Part shown: in pieces, positions 33,212 through 41,675 of the stretch
Layout of the letters: each line of letters opens with the position of its first letter
How positions within the stretch are numbered: the stretch's first letter is position 1
Source of the DNA: an uncultured Alphaproteobacteria bacterium
GTDB taxonomy: Bacteria; Pseudomonadota; Alphaproteobacteria; Rs-D84
Assembly: GCA_904502095.1 (NCBI GenBank)
Contig: CAJGDG010000005.1
Location: 1 to 59,856, forward strand
Direction of reading: 5' to 3'
DNA: 59,856 nucleotides
The notes under the pieces: model-generated
What the model saw: the letters and a program-made list of their open reading frames with translations, nothing else
The model's database searches: none
What the model was told of the DNA's origin: nothing
Made by a program: the position numbers and the translations under genes

Positions 33212-33529
33212 ATGAAAAAATTATTCATTTCTGTAATTATCGCATTTTCAACCGTATGCACAGCAAACGCATATCAGGTTCTGTCATCTAAACAACTGGG
33301 TAAAAACGATGCAAAGAATCAAAATGTTGTCGTAAAATGTACAACAGATATGGGACGCACTTCAAATCAAACATGCACATTGCGCAGATATGCAAAATGC
33401 ACTGGTAATGGTTCCAAAAAAACGTGCAGTGGATGGCAACCTTGGCGCGATTTACGCAGCCCCGCCAAAGAATACCCCAGCTGGCAATCTGCTGCATCTG
33501 CATGCTGTCGTGACAAGGGATTAAGATAA
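33212..33529 (+). CDS. Small exported cysteine-rich protein
   Basis: The protein is 105 residues. The signal peptide MKKLFISVIIAFSTVCTANA is followed by a mature part of about 85 residues with six cysteines, enough for three disulfides: VKC, TC, KC, TC and ACC. It is basic and contains CSGWQPW. I do not recognise it. A GGGGG-type ribosome binding site and a near-consensus promoter support it, and a terminator follows. It is probably secreted or periplasmic. Confidence 0.75.
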   Translation: MKKLFISVIIAFSTVCTANAYQVLSSKQLGKNDAKNQNVVVKCTTDMGRTSNQTCTLRRYAKCTGNGSKKTCSGWQPWRDLRSPAKEYPSWQSAASACCRDKGLR

Positions 33530-33531
33530 TA

Positions 33532-33559
33532 AAAAAACGCCAATTTCGGCGTTTTTTTA
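33532..33559. terminator. Bidirectional terminator between the small exported protein gene and lpxB
   Basis: AAAAAACGCC-AATTTC-GGCGTTTTTTT serves both convergent genes. Confidence 0.85.
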
Positions 33560-34693
33560 TTTCATAACCCCATCTGCAATTAATTTCGCGGCGCCACCAT
33601 CAGATTTGCGCCACAATACATCCGAAGATTTTAATTCATTAATCATCTTTGTGCGCTTTGACGGAATAGTCAGTTGCTGAACCGAATCTAAAATCTTATC
33701 AGGCACAGCATCCGCCCCCAAATGTTCCGGATATACACCGCGATTTAACAAAATATTAACCAATGATACCCAGTTCACATGAATCAAACGCCGCCCAATC
33801 CACATTGTTATCGGATTCATTTTATAAACAACAATTGTCGGCACATGCATCATTGCCAATTCCGCAGTCACGGTCCCACTGGCCGCAATCGCAATATAAG
33901 TTTTTGCATAAATATCATAACGCTGACCCGACGGTATCAATGCCGGTTTAACGGTCCAATTTTTGATTTCATTTGTTATATAATCTTGTGTTGTTTCAAC
34001 CGTTGGAATAACAAATTTATAGTCCTGATACCCATTACGCACCAACATATCAACAACATCACGCATCAACGGCATCAAACGCTTTACTTCGCTGATACGG
34101 CTGCCTGGGATTAATGTAATCATCTTTTCTTTTGTTTTTTTTGGTGCGGCGCACTTTTCACCCAACAAACTGTCCGCAATCGGATGCCCAACAGCAACCG
34201 TTTCTAACCCATGTTTAGTAAAATAGGGTATTTCAAAATCAAAAAACGCGTACAATTTATCAAAAATCTTGGCGTATTTCTTTGCGCGTCCAGAACGCCA
34301 CGCCCAAACCTGGGGCGCGACAACATGATGAAACCGCAAACCGTTTGCGATTAGTTTTTGTCCATCTGGCAAACCGCGTAATTTTTTAATAACGCTTTTC
34401 GCAAAACCCGGCGAATCAATCGTTAAAACAACATCTGGCTTTTCATCCAATATCGCAGATACAGTCTGATTAATCCGATGTGTCAAAGTCCGCGCATGCG
34501 CCAACACCTCTACAATTCCCATAACCGATAAATCAGACATCGGGAACAGCGACTTTAAGCCCGCCGCCTGCATATTTTCGCCACCAATACCAACAAATTC
34601 AGCGCCGCGCATTTCGGCCATTATACGACCGCCTAAAACATCACCCGACACTTCACCTGCGATAATAAAAACGCGATTTTTCTTATTCTGCAT
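33557..34693 (-). CDS. lpxB: Lipid-A-disaccharide synthase
   Basis: LpxB joins UDP-2,3-diacylglucosamine and lipid X into the tetraacyl disaccharide of lipid A. The protein is 378 residues. It opens VFIIAGEVSGDVLGGRIM, the family's N-terminal signature, and contains VLTIDSPGF, HHVVAPQVWAWRSGRAKK, LIPGSRISEVKRLMP and AIAASGTVTAELAMM. The ATG at 34693 lies inside the last codons of lpxA, an 11-base overlap, so translation is coupled. An in-frame upstream start at 34747 would lie deeper inside lpxA and is less likely. Confidence 0.96.
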   Translation of the reverse strand: MQNKKNRVFIIAGEVSGDVLGGRIMAEMRGAEFVGIGGENMQAAGLKSLFPMSDLSVMGIVEVLAHARTLTHRINQTVSAILDEKPDVVLTIDSPGFAKSVIKKLRGLPDGQKLIANGLRFHHVVAPQVWAWRSGRAKKYAKIFDKLYAFFDFEIPYFTKHGLETVAVGHPIADSLLGEKCAAPKKTKEKMITLIPGSRISEVKRLMPLMRDVVDMLVRNGYQDYKFVIPTVETTQDYITNEIKNWTVKPALIPSGQRYDIYAKTYIAIAASGTVTAELAMMHVPTIVVYKMNPITMWIGRRLIHVNWVSLVNILLNRGVYPEHLGADAVPDKILDSVQQLTIPSKRTKMINELKSSDVLWRKSDGGAAKLIADGVMK

Positions 34694-35483
34694 TTTTAGA
34701 TGTTCCAATACCACGCTTTGAACGGTTTTCAATAAAATCAATTGCATCCATCGCGTACTTATTATTCTTTACTTCTTTTCTAATCTTGGCCAAGCGGTCA
34801 GCAACCGTTCCTTCGTCCGAACGGAATACCGCAGAATATACAGCATGAATCGCGTGCATATCTTCGTTTGTAAAGCCATGACGCATCAACCCAACACGAT
34901 TAATGGTACGATAAACTGCACGTGGAGACCCGTCATAAATCGCATAAGGCAAAACATCACTGCCAACACCGGACATACCACCAACAAACGCATTTCGACC
35001 AATGCGCGCGAACTGCAAAACCATTGTGCCACCAGATAAAATCGCAAAGTCTTCAACTTCTACATGTCCGGCAACCTGAACCAAATTAGACATAACCACG
35101 CTGTTTCCCACCTTGCAATCATGTCCAACGTGCGCGTTAACCATAATTTGGCAATCGTCGCCAATCACAGTTCCGTCAGACGCAGGTGTGCCCGAATGAA
35201 TTGTCACATATTCACGAATCTTGCAACGCTTACCAATTCGTAAACCAGTCATAGTTGATTCGTCTTGCCATTTTAAATCCTGACTCATCACGCCAAGAAC
35301 AGCAAACGGATAAACAATTGAATCATCACCAATCGAAGTTTTTCCATCAATAACAACATTAGAAATCAGTTCAACCCTATCGCCCAAAACAACATTTGGC
35401 CCCACAATGCAATATGGTCCAATTTTACAATCTGCGCCCAATTGTGCGCCTTCGTGAATAATTGCAGTTGGATGTATCGCCAT
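34683..35483 (-). CDS. lpxA: UDP-N-acetylglucosamine O-acyltransferase LpxA
   Basis: First enzyme of lipid A synthesis, transferring an acyl chain from ACP to UDP-GlcNAc. The protein is 266 residues built of left-handed beta-helix hexapeptide repeats (for example IGDDSIVYPFAVLG). The catalytic histidine is His121 in AHVGHDCKVGN, which aligns with His125 of E. coli. The C-terminal helical part has GLMRHGFTNEDM. Here lpxA leads straight into lpxB; lpxD and fabZ, often adjacent, are not beside it. Confidence 0.97.
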   Translation of the reverse strand: MAIHPTAIIHEGAQLGADCKIGPYCIVGPNVVLGDRVELISNVVIDGKTSIGDDSIVYPFAVLGVMSQDLKWQDESTMTGLRIGKRCKIREYVTIHSGTPASDGTVIGDDCQIMVNAHVGHDCKVGNSVVMSNLVQVAGHVEVEDFAILSGGTMVLQFARIGRNAFVGGMSGVGSDVLPYAIYDGSPRAVYRTINRVGLMRHGFTNEDMHAIHAVYSAVFRSDEGTVADRLAKIRKEVKNNKYAMDAIDFIENRSKRGIGTSKNAE

Positions 35484-35494
35484 AATATACCTAC

Positions 35495-35523
35495 TTTATA
35501 CTTAAACGGTTAACAACAGGCAA
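35495..35523 (-). promoter_or_regulatory. lpxA-lpxB promoter
   Basis: On the minus strand, TTGCCT (35518-35523) and TATAAA (35495-35500) with a 17-base spacer, just upstream of lpxA. Confidence 0.5.
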
Positions 35524-35570
35524 ATAATACATTATCCGCGCAAAAAATGGTATTAAATAAATATAACGAA

Positions 35571-36557
35571 TTATAACAACGCCTTGGATTCAGACCAAAA
35601 TTTAATCTTTGACGAATTCATCCAATATATCAGACCTAATGCAGAAACAACTGGCATAACCGTAATAATTCCGAACAAAATCCATGTCAGTGCCAACATT
35701 TTATCTCCTAACACAGAACTAATTGAATTCGCATGCCATATCGACAGCGCAAACATCACAAAAACTGCCGCCAATGTCCCAATAAACACCGGCACCGCTT
35801 CGGTTAACAAGAATAGGGCGCAACCCAACACAGAAACAACACGCAATAACCACTTTAATTTAACATAGACGCTGTCCCGCAATTTTGCGCATGACTTGAT
35901 ATTAAATATTGCAACCGTCATCATCGCAACGACACCCAACAACAAAATAGCAACCAAATGTAAAACTGTCAGATTACCCAATTGACCAAATCTGAAAAAT
36001 TCTGGTTGCATTAAAATCGCAATCGTTGTCGTTAACACAATTAATACAGTGCCACTAACTGGTCGCATCGAGGCACGCGCCGCACGCCCCAACAAAAAAC
36101 CAAACAACAACGCGCCGATTTGCAACAGCGGCCCCCACCACGCATGCATATCGCATGTGCCGACAAATATCAATAATGCCAAGACAACAAGCCACCAGCG
36201 CCAACCAAATTTTTCGAACTTTTTTTCACGCAAATGCGACGAAACAAACAATGATGACAAAAATATAAGCAATGCGGTCATCATAGGCAACACAGACATA
36301 TTGTCGCGCAAAACATTGTAATTTCCACTGAACAAAACAACCCACGCAAAGGTCAGACCTGCCACCCAAACAGAGGCACGCTCTAACAGATTCTGTTTAT
36401 TCCATCCAATCTTGGCCATAAAGGCATCCCCACACATCCATACCATCAAAAACAATGGCAACGATAACAACGCCCACCACAAAAAGGCCGGCAAAAATAG
36501 CGCAGCATTATTAAACGCACTGACAGCACTTTGAACAACTAAAACATCATTTAACAT
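35571..36557 (-). CDS. Polytopic membrane protein of unknown function
   Basis: The protein is 328 residues with about nine hydrophobic segments, for example FLPAFLWWALLSLPLFLMVWM and VLALLIFVGTCDMHAWWGP. I do not recognise a family. I chose the ATG at 36557 (MLNDVLVVQSAV), which has AGGCAAG upstream; an in-frame start 16 codons earlier would run into the divergent methyltransferase gene. It is transcribed toward lpxA but separated by a promoter. An inner-membrane location is inferred. Confidence 0.8.
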   Translation of the reverse strand: MLNDVLVVQSAVSAFNNAALFLPAFLWWALLSLPLFLMVWMCGDAFMAKIGWNKQNLLERASVWVAGLTFAWVVLFSGNYNVLRDNMSVLPMMTALLIFLSSLFVSSHLREKKFEKFGWRWWLVVLALLIFVGTCDMHAWWGPLLQIGALLFGFLLGRAARASMRPVSGTVLIVLTTTIAILMQPEFFRFGQLGNLTVLHLVAILLLGVVAMMTVAIFNIKSCAKLRDSVYVKLKWLLRVVSVLGCALFLLTEAVPVFIGTLAAVFVMFALSIWHANSISSVLGDKMLALTWILFGIITVMPVVSALGLIYWMNSSKIKFWSESKALL

Positions 36558-36597
36558 AAACTTGCCTTTTGTTTTCAATGTTTTATTATAAGGGCAT

Positions 36598-37281
36598 ATG
36601 AGCATAAAACAAGAAATTTTTACCTTGATGGGTGGTCGCGTAAAAATGCGACGCAGTTTTTATAACCCCACATCTGACGCTGTATGGCTGGCAGCATTTG
36701 CCCCGCGCAACGCAAAAACCGTACTAGAAGTTGGCATTGGCACAGGTGGCGCGGCACTTTGCCTGCATGCAAACAATCCAAATTGTCAAATAACAGGTAT
36801 TGACACATCTACAGAAATGTTAGATATTTGCCGACAAAACGCTGAATTAAACGATACAAATCTGACACTTATTAACGCAGACATCGCAACATGGCGCACA
36901 CCAGACACATTTGATTTAGTCATAACTAATCCGCCATACTTTAACGGCACACCCGCACATCATAACGCACATCATAACGCAGATTTAACAAATTGGATAT
37001 CGCGCTGTATCGCACGCGTACGCCCAATGGGCACATTTTGCATAATTACAGATGCAGCCACCACTGCCAAAGCCATTTCTGCGATGTCAAAAAAACTGGG
37101 CGACATAAACATCCTTCCGCTATTTGGCGCAAAAAACACCGCCGAACGCGTATTAATATCGGGCCGACTTGGCACCAAAGGCATCACCGTCGTTCATCAA
37201 GGATTACCAATGAATTACGAACCTATTTTACGCGACGGCTTGACTATTGCAGAAGCAGGGTCTAAAATATCCCAGAAATGA
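36598..37281 (+). CDS. SAM-dependent N6-adenine methyltransferase, TrmN6 (YfiC)-like
   Basis: The protein is 227 residues. The SAM-binding motif VLEVGIGTGGAALCL and the N6-amino methyltransferase motif DLVITNPPYF (N-P-P-Y) fit the TrmN6/YfiC family that methylates A37 of tRNA-Val. Other N-P-P-Y enzymes acting on rRNA or protein glutamine are possible. The start region MSIKQEIFTLMGGRVKMRR is typical of TrmN6. A TATAAG box lies only about six bases before the ATG, so a leaderless transcript is conceivable. Its end overlaps the next gene by four bases (ATGA). Confidence 0.85.
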   Translation: MSIKQEIFTLMGGRVKMRRSFYNPTSDAVWLAAFAPRNAKTVLEVGIGTGGAALCLHANNPNCQITGIDTSTEMLDICRQNAELNDTNLTLINADIATWRTPDTFDLVITNPPYFNGTPAHHNAHHNADLTNWISRCIARVRPMGTFCIITDAATTAKAISAMSKKLGDINILPLFGAKNTAERVLISGRLGTKGITVVHQGLPMNYEPILRDGLTIAEAGSKISQK

Positions 37282-38558
37282 TAAACTTTATAACCAGACA
37301 TTTTACATCACTGTGGGCGTTTATAACATCGCCTTTCCGTGCCGTTTGGCGTATGATTGTGCGTTTTTTCCCACCGCGCCAGTTCACTGTTATGGACACA
37401 CCGCGCGGCAATGTGTATTCTTTTGAACAAAGCAGCTTTTGGCGTTTTACACGCTTTTGCGGCAAGGTTGGATTAGTATTGTGGGCATCTTGGTCAACAT
37501 ATGTTTTTGTATACCATCGCCCACTGTTGCAAAAACGCACCCAGCAACTTGAAATGGTTCGCGACACACACGCCCGACACATGAACGATTTACAAACATA
37601 TTTATCCAAATATACATCTCTGGCACGCGAATTAAATGTAATTGACGATAAAATATTAAATGCCAAAGACACATCTGACTCAGACAAAGAAAAATTGATG
37701 AACAGCCGCAGCAAAACCTGGGGTGAACTGGACTTTTTACGCACCCGCATTGTCGAAATGTTAAAAGACGAAGATTATGCACCAGAATATCTAAAAATGT
37801 CCGAACTGGCTGCAGAGTATGAATTAACCCGCGCAGAGAACGAAGGGCTAAAAAAACAAAATACTCAAATGATGGAATCAATGGCAGAAATGGCAACTGC
37901 GGACAATATAATAGTAGATACAATAACAGCTTTGACCAAAGAAAATACCGAAGAATTGCAAAAGCAAATCAAAAAAATTAACAGCACATTAATTGCGCTG
38001 GGGGTCAGTGAAAAAACACTAATAAAAGGCGCAAACAAATATTCCAGCCCATTGGTTGGTTCTGCATTTACACCTATTGAATTCGACAAAAAATTAGACG
38101 ATAAATATCAAAAATTGGCTGACGGATTGGAACTTTGGAACGGATTGCGTCGTCTGAACGAGGTTTTACCATTGGGAAAACCGGTACAGTCCCGCATAAC
38201 ATCCAATTATGGAACGCGCAAAGACCCGTTTACAGGCAAGCCAAAAAAACATCGCGGGATTGATTTTGCTGGAAAAATCGGCACAGAACTGTTGGCTGTT
38301 GCACCAGGACGCGTGGTTTCAGCAGGCGACCGCGTTGGCTATGGCACCACAGTTGAAATCGACCATGGGCTTGGGTTTACGACATTATACGCCCACTTGT
38401 CTCAAATAAAGGTTTCGCGCGGCGATTGGGTCCGCCCAGGAACAGTTATCGGTCTGGCGGGGGATTCCGGTCGCTCAACAGGCCCACATCTGCACTATGA
38501 AATAAGATACAAAGGTGCACCTTTTGATCCAACCAAGTTTGTAAAAGAGGAACAATAA
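37278..38558 (+). CDS. M23 family peptidoglycan endopeptidase
   Basis: The protein is 426 residues. An N-terminal membrane anchor (about residues 60-80) precedes a coiled coil (about 85-240) and a C-terminal LytM/M23 domain. The zinc ligands are visible: H-x-x-x-D in HRGIDFAG and H-x-H in HLHYE, with YAHLS between. The domain is intact, so it probably cuts peptide cross-links in the periplasm. The bactofilin that follows one base later is its usual partner in alphaproteobacteria, where bactofilins localise M23 peptidases to shape the cell. Confidence 0.95.
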   Translation: MINFITRHFTSLWAFITSPFRAVWRMIVRFFPPRQFTVMDTPRGNVYSFEQSSFWRFTRFCGKVGLVLWASWSTYVFVYHRPLLQKRTQQLEMVRDTHARHMNDLQTYLSKYTSLARELNVIDDKILNAKDTSDSDKEKLMNSRSKTWGELDFLRTRIVEMLKDEDYAPEYLKMSELAAEYELTRAENEGLKKQNTQMMESMAEMATADNIIVDTITALTKENTEELQKQIKKINSTLIALGVSEKTLIKGANKYSSPLVGSAFTPIEFDKKLDDKYQKLADGLELWNGLRRLNEVLPLGKPVQSRITSNYGTRKDPFTGKPKKHRGIDFAGKIGTELLAVAPGRVVSAGDRVGYGTTVEIDHGLGFTTLYAHLSQIKVSRGDWVRPGTVIGLAGDSGRSTGPHLHYEIRYKGAPFDPTKFVKEEQ

Positions 38559-38559
38559 A

Positions 38560-38910
38560 ATGCTGGCATTTACAAATTCAACAGAAAAACAATCTCCAAC
38601 CGTTATCGGGGCAGGTTGCAAATTAACAGGCGACATAAAAACAGATCACACCGTCCAAATTCATGGTGAAGTTGTCGGCAACATTATCGCCGAAGTGGTC
38701 GTTATTGGTCGTGGTGGCGTTGTCATTGGTGATGTGTCTGCACCTGCATTATTTTTACATGGCACGTTGGACGGTTCTGCAACCGTAAACACGGCGAACA
38801 TCTTTAATGCCGCAAAAATGACCGGGACGCTTTCATATAACACATTAAACATTACTGGGAACACCGGATTGGAATGCAAACTTACAAAAAGAAAGGATAA
38901 AGGAAAATGA
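38560..38910 (+). CDS. Bactofilin
   Basis: The protein is 116 residues. The core beta-helix domain (DUF583) contains IGAGCKLTGDI, HGEVVGNI, VVIGRGGVVIGDVSAPALFLHGTLDG and short charged ends. Bactofilins polymerise without nucleotide into filaments at the membrane. The adjacent M23 peptidase gene strongly supports a role in local cell-wall remodelling. It overlaps rpiB by four bases. Confidence 0.95.
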   Translation: MLAFTNSTEKQSPTVIGAGCKLTGDIKTDHTVQIHGEVVGNIIAEVVVIGRGGVVIGDVSAPALFLHGTLDGSATVNTANIFNAAKMTGTLSYNTLNITGNTGLECKLTKRKDKGK

Positions 38911-39341
38911 GCAAGATTTACATTGCCTCCGACCATCGTGGGGTTGGTTTAAAACTGTATTTAATCGAAATGCTGGCTGCTGCGGGATACAATGTTGTTA
39001 ACCTGGGGGTTGATGATCCGAACACATCTGTTGACTATCCAGATATTGCTGCAACACTGGCAGACGCAATGAAAAACGACGAAAAATCACGTGGAATTAT
39101 TATCTGTGGCACAGGCGCAGGCGTTATGATTGCTGCAAACAGATATAAACACATCCGCGCATCGCGCTGCAACACACCAAACCAAGCACGCGACGACCGT
39201 TTTCACGACGACATAAATGTTTTGGCCTTGGCTGCAGATGACATTGACATCGAAGTTGCGTTTTTGTGCACTCAAACATTTTTAGAAAGCCCATTTGATG
39301 ACTGCGAACGCCGCGTCCGTCGTGTTGAAAAAATATCATAA
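38907..39341 (+). CDS. rpiB: Ribose-5-phosphate isomerase B
   Basis: RpiB/LacAB family isomerase interconverting ribose-5-phosphate and ribulose-5-phosphate, 144 residues. IYIASDHRGVGLK and the catalytic cysteine in IICGTGAGVMIAANRY are diagnostic, and NVLALAAD follows. It complements the transketolase at 51694. Its ATG overlaps the bactofilin stop (ATGA), so it is the last gene of the methyltransferase-M23-bactofilin operon. A terminator follows. Confidence 0.95.
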   Translation: MSKIYIASDHRGVGLKLYLIEMLAAAGYNVVNLGVDDPNTSVDYPDIAATLADAMKNDEKSRGIIICGTGAGVMIAANRYKHIRASRCNTPNQARDDRFHDDINVLALAADDIDIEVAFLCTQTFLESPFDDCERRVRRVEKIS

Positions 39342-39344
39342 ATA

Positions 39345-39370
39345 AAAAACCGCAAATGCGGTTTTTTATT
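39345..39370. terminator. Bidirectional terminator between rpiB and bamD
   Basis: AAAAAACCGC-AAAT-GCGGTTTTTTATT, serving both convergent genes. Confidence 0.85.
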
Positions 39371-40088
39371 TCAACTTTTTTGTCCATTCGTTATCCGGAA
39401 AATTCAATTTCAGCATTTCAGAATAGCCATTAGCTTGTTCAGGCAAACCAATCGCAGTATAACATTCTGTCAAACGATACATTGCCTCTGCCGTCATTAC
39501 TGTTTCTTGGGCATCCGTCACAATCGATTGCAGTCTGTTAATTGCACTGGTCCAGTTTTCTTTTTTCATATCATTGCGCGCAGAATACATAACCTTGCCT
39601 GCAATATAGTTCTTTAAAATACGAATTTTATTTTCTGCATTTTTTGCATACGGGCTGTGTGGGAAACGCTGAACCAGTGTTTGAAATTGTTGTAATGCAT
39701 ACGCACTCATCCCTGGTTCACGACGCACATCACTGACCTGACGATAATAGCACATTCCACGCAGATATAACATATACGCAGCATCTTGATGCCCAGGATG
39801 GAAACGCATAAATCTGTCAACCGCCAAAATTGCACCGGCAAAATCATTGTCCATATATTGTGAATATGCCGCCATAACCAGCGCATCAGCCGCCCATGGG
39901 CTGGCCGGATATTGAGTTTCGGCCTTTAAAAATTCGGTGGCCGCTTCTTCATAGTTTTTGTCATTAAATTCTGCATACGCAGTTTTATAAATATCCGCCA
40001 ACGGCAGCGAAGCGACAATTTCATTATCAGCCCCAGCGCACCCAGCCAACACACCAATTGCGCCAAATAACATAAACAGTTTTTTCAT
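39366..40088 (-). CDS. bamD: Outer membrane assembly lipoprotein BamD
   Basis: The protein is 240 residues. The lipobox GVLAGC (Cys near residue 17) follows a signal peptide MKKLFMLFGAIGVLAG. TPR-like repeats follow, with YAEFNDKNYEEAATEFLKAETQYP and the family motif VQRFPHSPYAKNAENKI. BamD is part of the BAM complex that inserts outer membrane beta-barrels. An in-frame start 11 codons upstream is possible, but the lipobox distance favours the ATG at 40088. It diverges from murJ. Confidence 0.94.
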   Translation of the reverse strand: MKKLFMLFGAIGVLAGCAGADNEIVASLPLADIYKTAYAEFNDKNYEEAATEFLKAETQYPASPWAADALVMAAYSQYMDNDFAGAILAVDRFMRFHPGHQDAAYMLYLRGMCYYRQVSDVRREPGMSAYALQQFQTLVQRFPHSPYAKNAENKIRILKNYIAGKVMYSARNDMKKENWTSAINRLQSIVTDAQETVMTAEAMYRLTECYTAIGLPEQANGYSEMLKLNFPDNEWTKKLK

Positions 40089-40104
40089 AATTGATATTCC
40101 TATC

Positions 40105-40155
40105 TTGATTTTCCTTTGCAATAAGCAGTATAATCTAAACTATGAAACTTGGCAA
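40105..40155. promoter_or_regulatory. Overlapping divergent promoters of murJ and bamD; murJ probably leaderless
   Basis: On the plus strand, TTGATT (40105-40110) and TATAAT (40129-40134), spacer 18, place the start of transcription at about 40141-40142, the murJ ATG itself; no ribosome binding site is present. On the minus strand, TTGCCA (40150-40155, inside murJ codons) and TATACT (40127-40132), spacer 17, drive bamD. The two -10 boxes share four bases, so both promoters cannot be open at once. Confidence 0.5.
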
Positions 40156-41608
40156 ACACATTTTCGGCGTTGGCGCAATGACAGGCATCAGTCGTATTTT
40201 CGGCTTTGTTCGCGATATGTTAATTGCGCGCGTATTGGGGGCGGGGCGACTGTCTGATATATTTTTAGCTGCATTTAAATTACCCAATCTGTTCCGTGAC
40301 CTGCTGGGAGAAGGCGCATTATCCGCTATCTTTATTCCTATGTACACCGATGCCAAGAAAGACGAAAACTTTGCACGCAATGTATTTTCTTGGTTAATGG
40401 TTGGCCTGCTGGGCATAACAATCATATTTGAAATACTGATGCCATTAATCGTGTGGGGATTAGCACCTGGATTTGACGCAACGCCCGGCAAATTAGAAAT
40501 GACCATTGTTATATCGCGTATCATGTTCATATATGTAATCTTTATATGTGGCGCAGCATTTTTATCCGCGATTTTAAACGCGTTTTCCAAATTCTTGTTG
40601 GCGGCGTTTATGCCTGTATTATTAAACATAATGCTGATATGCGCGTTGTTATTCGCCATGGCATTTGGCAGCACACATATATTATACCTGATGGCAGGAA
40701 CAGTCGTATTGTCCGGGATAATCCAATTTGGTGTTTTATGGTCACGCATAAGACGGCACCATTTTGGCCTGTACTTAATTAAACCGCGCTGGACACCGAA
40801 AATTAAAGCCTTGTTTAAACGCCTGGGTGTCAGCATTGTTGGCAACGGTTTTTATCAAATAACAATTATCGTCGGCACATTGGTCGCCAGTTTTCAAAGC
40901 GGCGCAGTATCATGGCTGTATTATTCAGACAGAATTATTCAATTGCCTTTTGCTATGATTGGGTTGGCGGTTGGCACTGTTTTAATGTCATCCATATCAA
41001 ACGCACTGGCAAACAACAATATGCGCAGCGTATATATCCAACAAAATTCATCGCTGCGCCGTTCTATGATGTTGATACTGCCGTGCGTTGCAGGCTTATT
41101 TGTCTTGGCGAAACCAATCATCAAATACCTGTTTGAATATGGCGCATGGACAGCAGAATCGACGCATGCGGTCGCCATGGCAATTATGATTCAGGTCTTT
41201 GTATTGCCTGCAATGTTGGTCAGCCAAATATACAGCAAAACATTATACGCATCCCAAGATGTCAAAACCCCCGTTAAAACCAGTATGATTTCTTTGAGCA
41301 TTGCCGCTGTATTATATTTGGTTCTGTTCCCATTTGTGGGCTATCTGGCAATTCCGATTGGTGTTGTAATCAGCGGATATATAAAAAATTATTTACTGGG
41401 TCGCGCGTGCCGCAAACGCGAATTAACGCGTCATGACTCTCGCACAGTTCGCACAACCATCGCATTTGGTTTATGGGCTGCAATTTTAGGCTTAATATTA
41501 AACAAAATCGAAATAACCAACATATGGACATTGGGCGTCGCGATTGCATGCTATGGAATCATATACTTACCAGTTGCACATCTGATTGATAAGCGCATGC
41601 AAAAATAA
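40142..41608 (+). CDS. murJ: Lipid II flippase MurJ
   Basis: MurJ (MviN) moves lipid II across the inner membrane for peptidoglycan synthesis. The protein is 488 residues with about 14 transmembrane helices. The N-terminus ISRIFGFVRDMLIARVLGAG and FRDLLGEGALSAIFIPMY are conserved in the MOP/MviN family, as is LPCVAGLFVLAKPIIKYLFEYG. There is no ribosome binding site before the ATG and the -10 box lies eight bases upstream, so a leaderless mRNA is likely. Confidence 0.96.
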   Translation: MKLGKHIFGVGAMTGISRIFGFVRDMLIARVLGAGRLSDIFLAAFKLPNLFRDLLGEGALSAIFIPMYTDAKKDENFARNVFSWLMVGLLGITIIFEILMPLIVWGLAPGFDATPGKLEMTIVISRIMFIYVIFICGAAFLSAILNAFSKFLLAAFMPVLLNIMLICALLFAMAFGSTHILYLMAGTVVLSGIIQFGVLWSRIRRHHFGLYLIKPRWTPKIKALFKRLGVSIVGNGFYQITIIVGTLVASFQSGAVSWLYYSDRIIQLPFAMIGLAVGTVLMSSISNALANNNMRSVYIQQNSSLRRSMMLILPCVAGLFVLAKPIIKYLFEYGAWTAESTHAVAMAIMIQVFVLPAMLVSQIYSKTLYASQDVKTPVKTSMISLSIAAVLYLVLFPFVGYLAIPIGVVISGYIKNYLLGRACRKRELTRHDSRTVRTTIAFGLWAAILGLILNKIEITNIWTLGVAIACYGIIYLPVAHLIDKRMQK

Positions 41609-41611
41609 AAT

Positions 41612-41640
41612 TTGTAAACAGGGCTTTTTTATGATAAAAT
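41612..41640 (+). promoter_or_regulatory. rlpA promoter with inverted repeat at the -10
   Basis: TTGTAA (41612-41617) and TAAAAT (41635-41640) with a 17-base spacer and an extended -10 (TGATAAAAT). An inverted repeat ATGATA/TATCAT (41631-41648) covers the -10 and may be an operator. Confidence 0.5.
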
Positions 41641-41675
41641 ACTATCATAATATGGAATGTAAGGAGTCCTAAATT

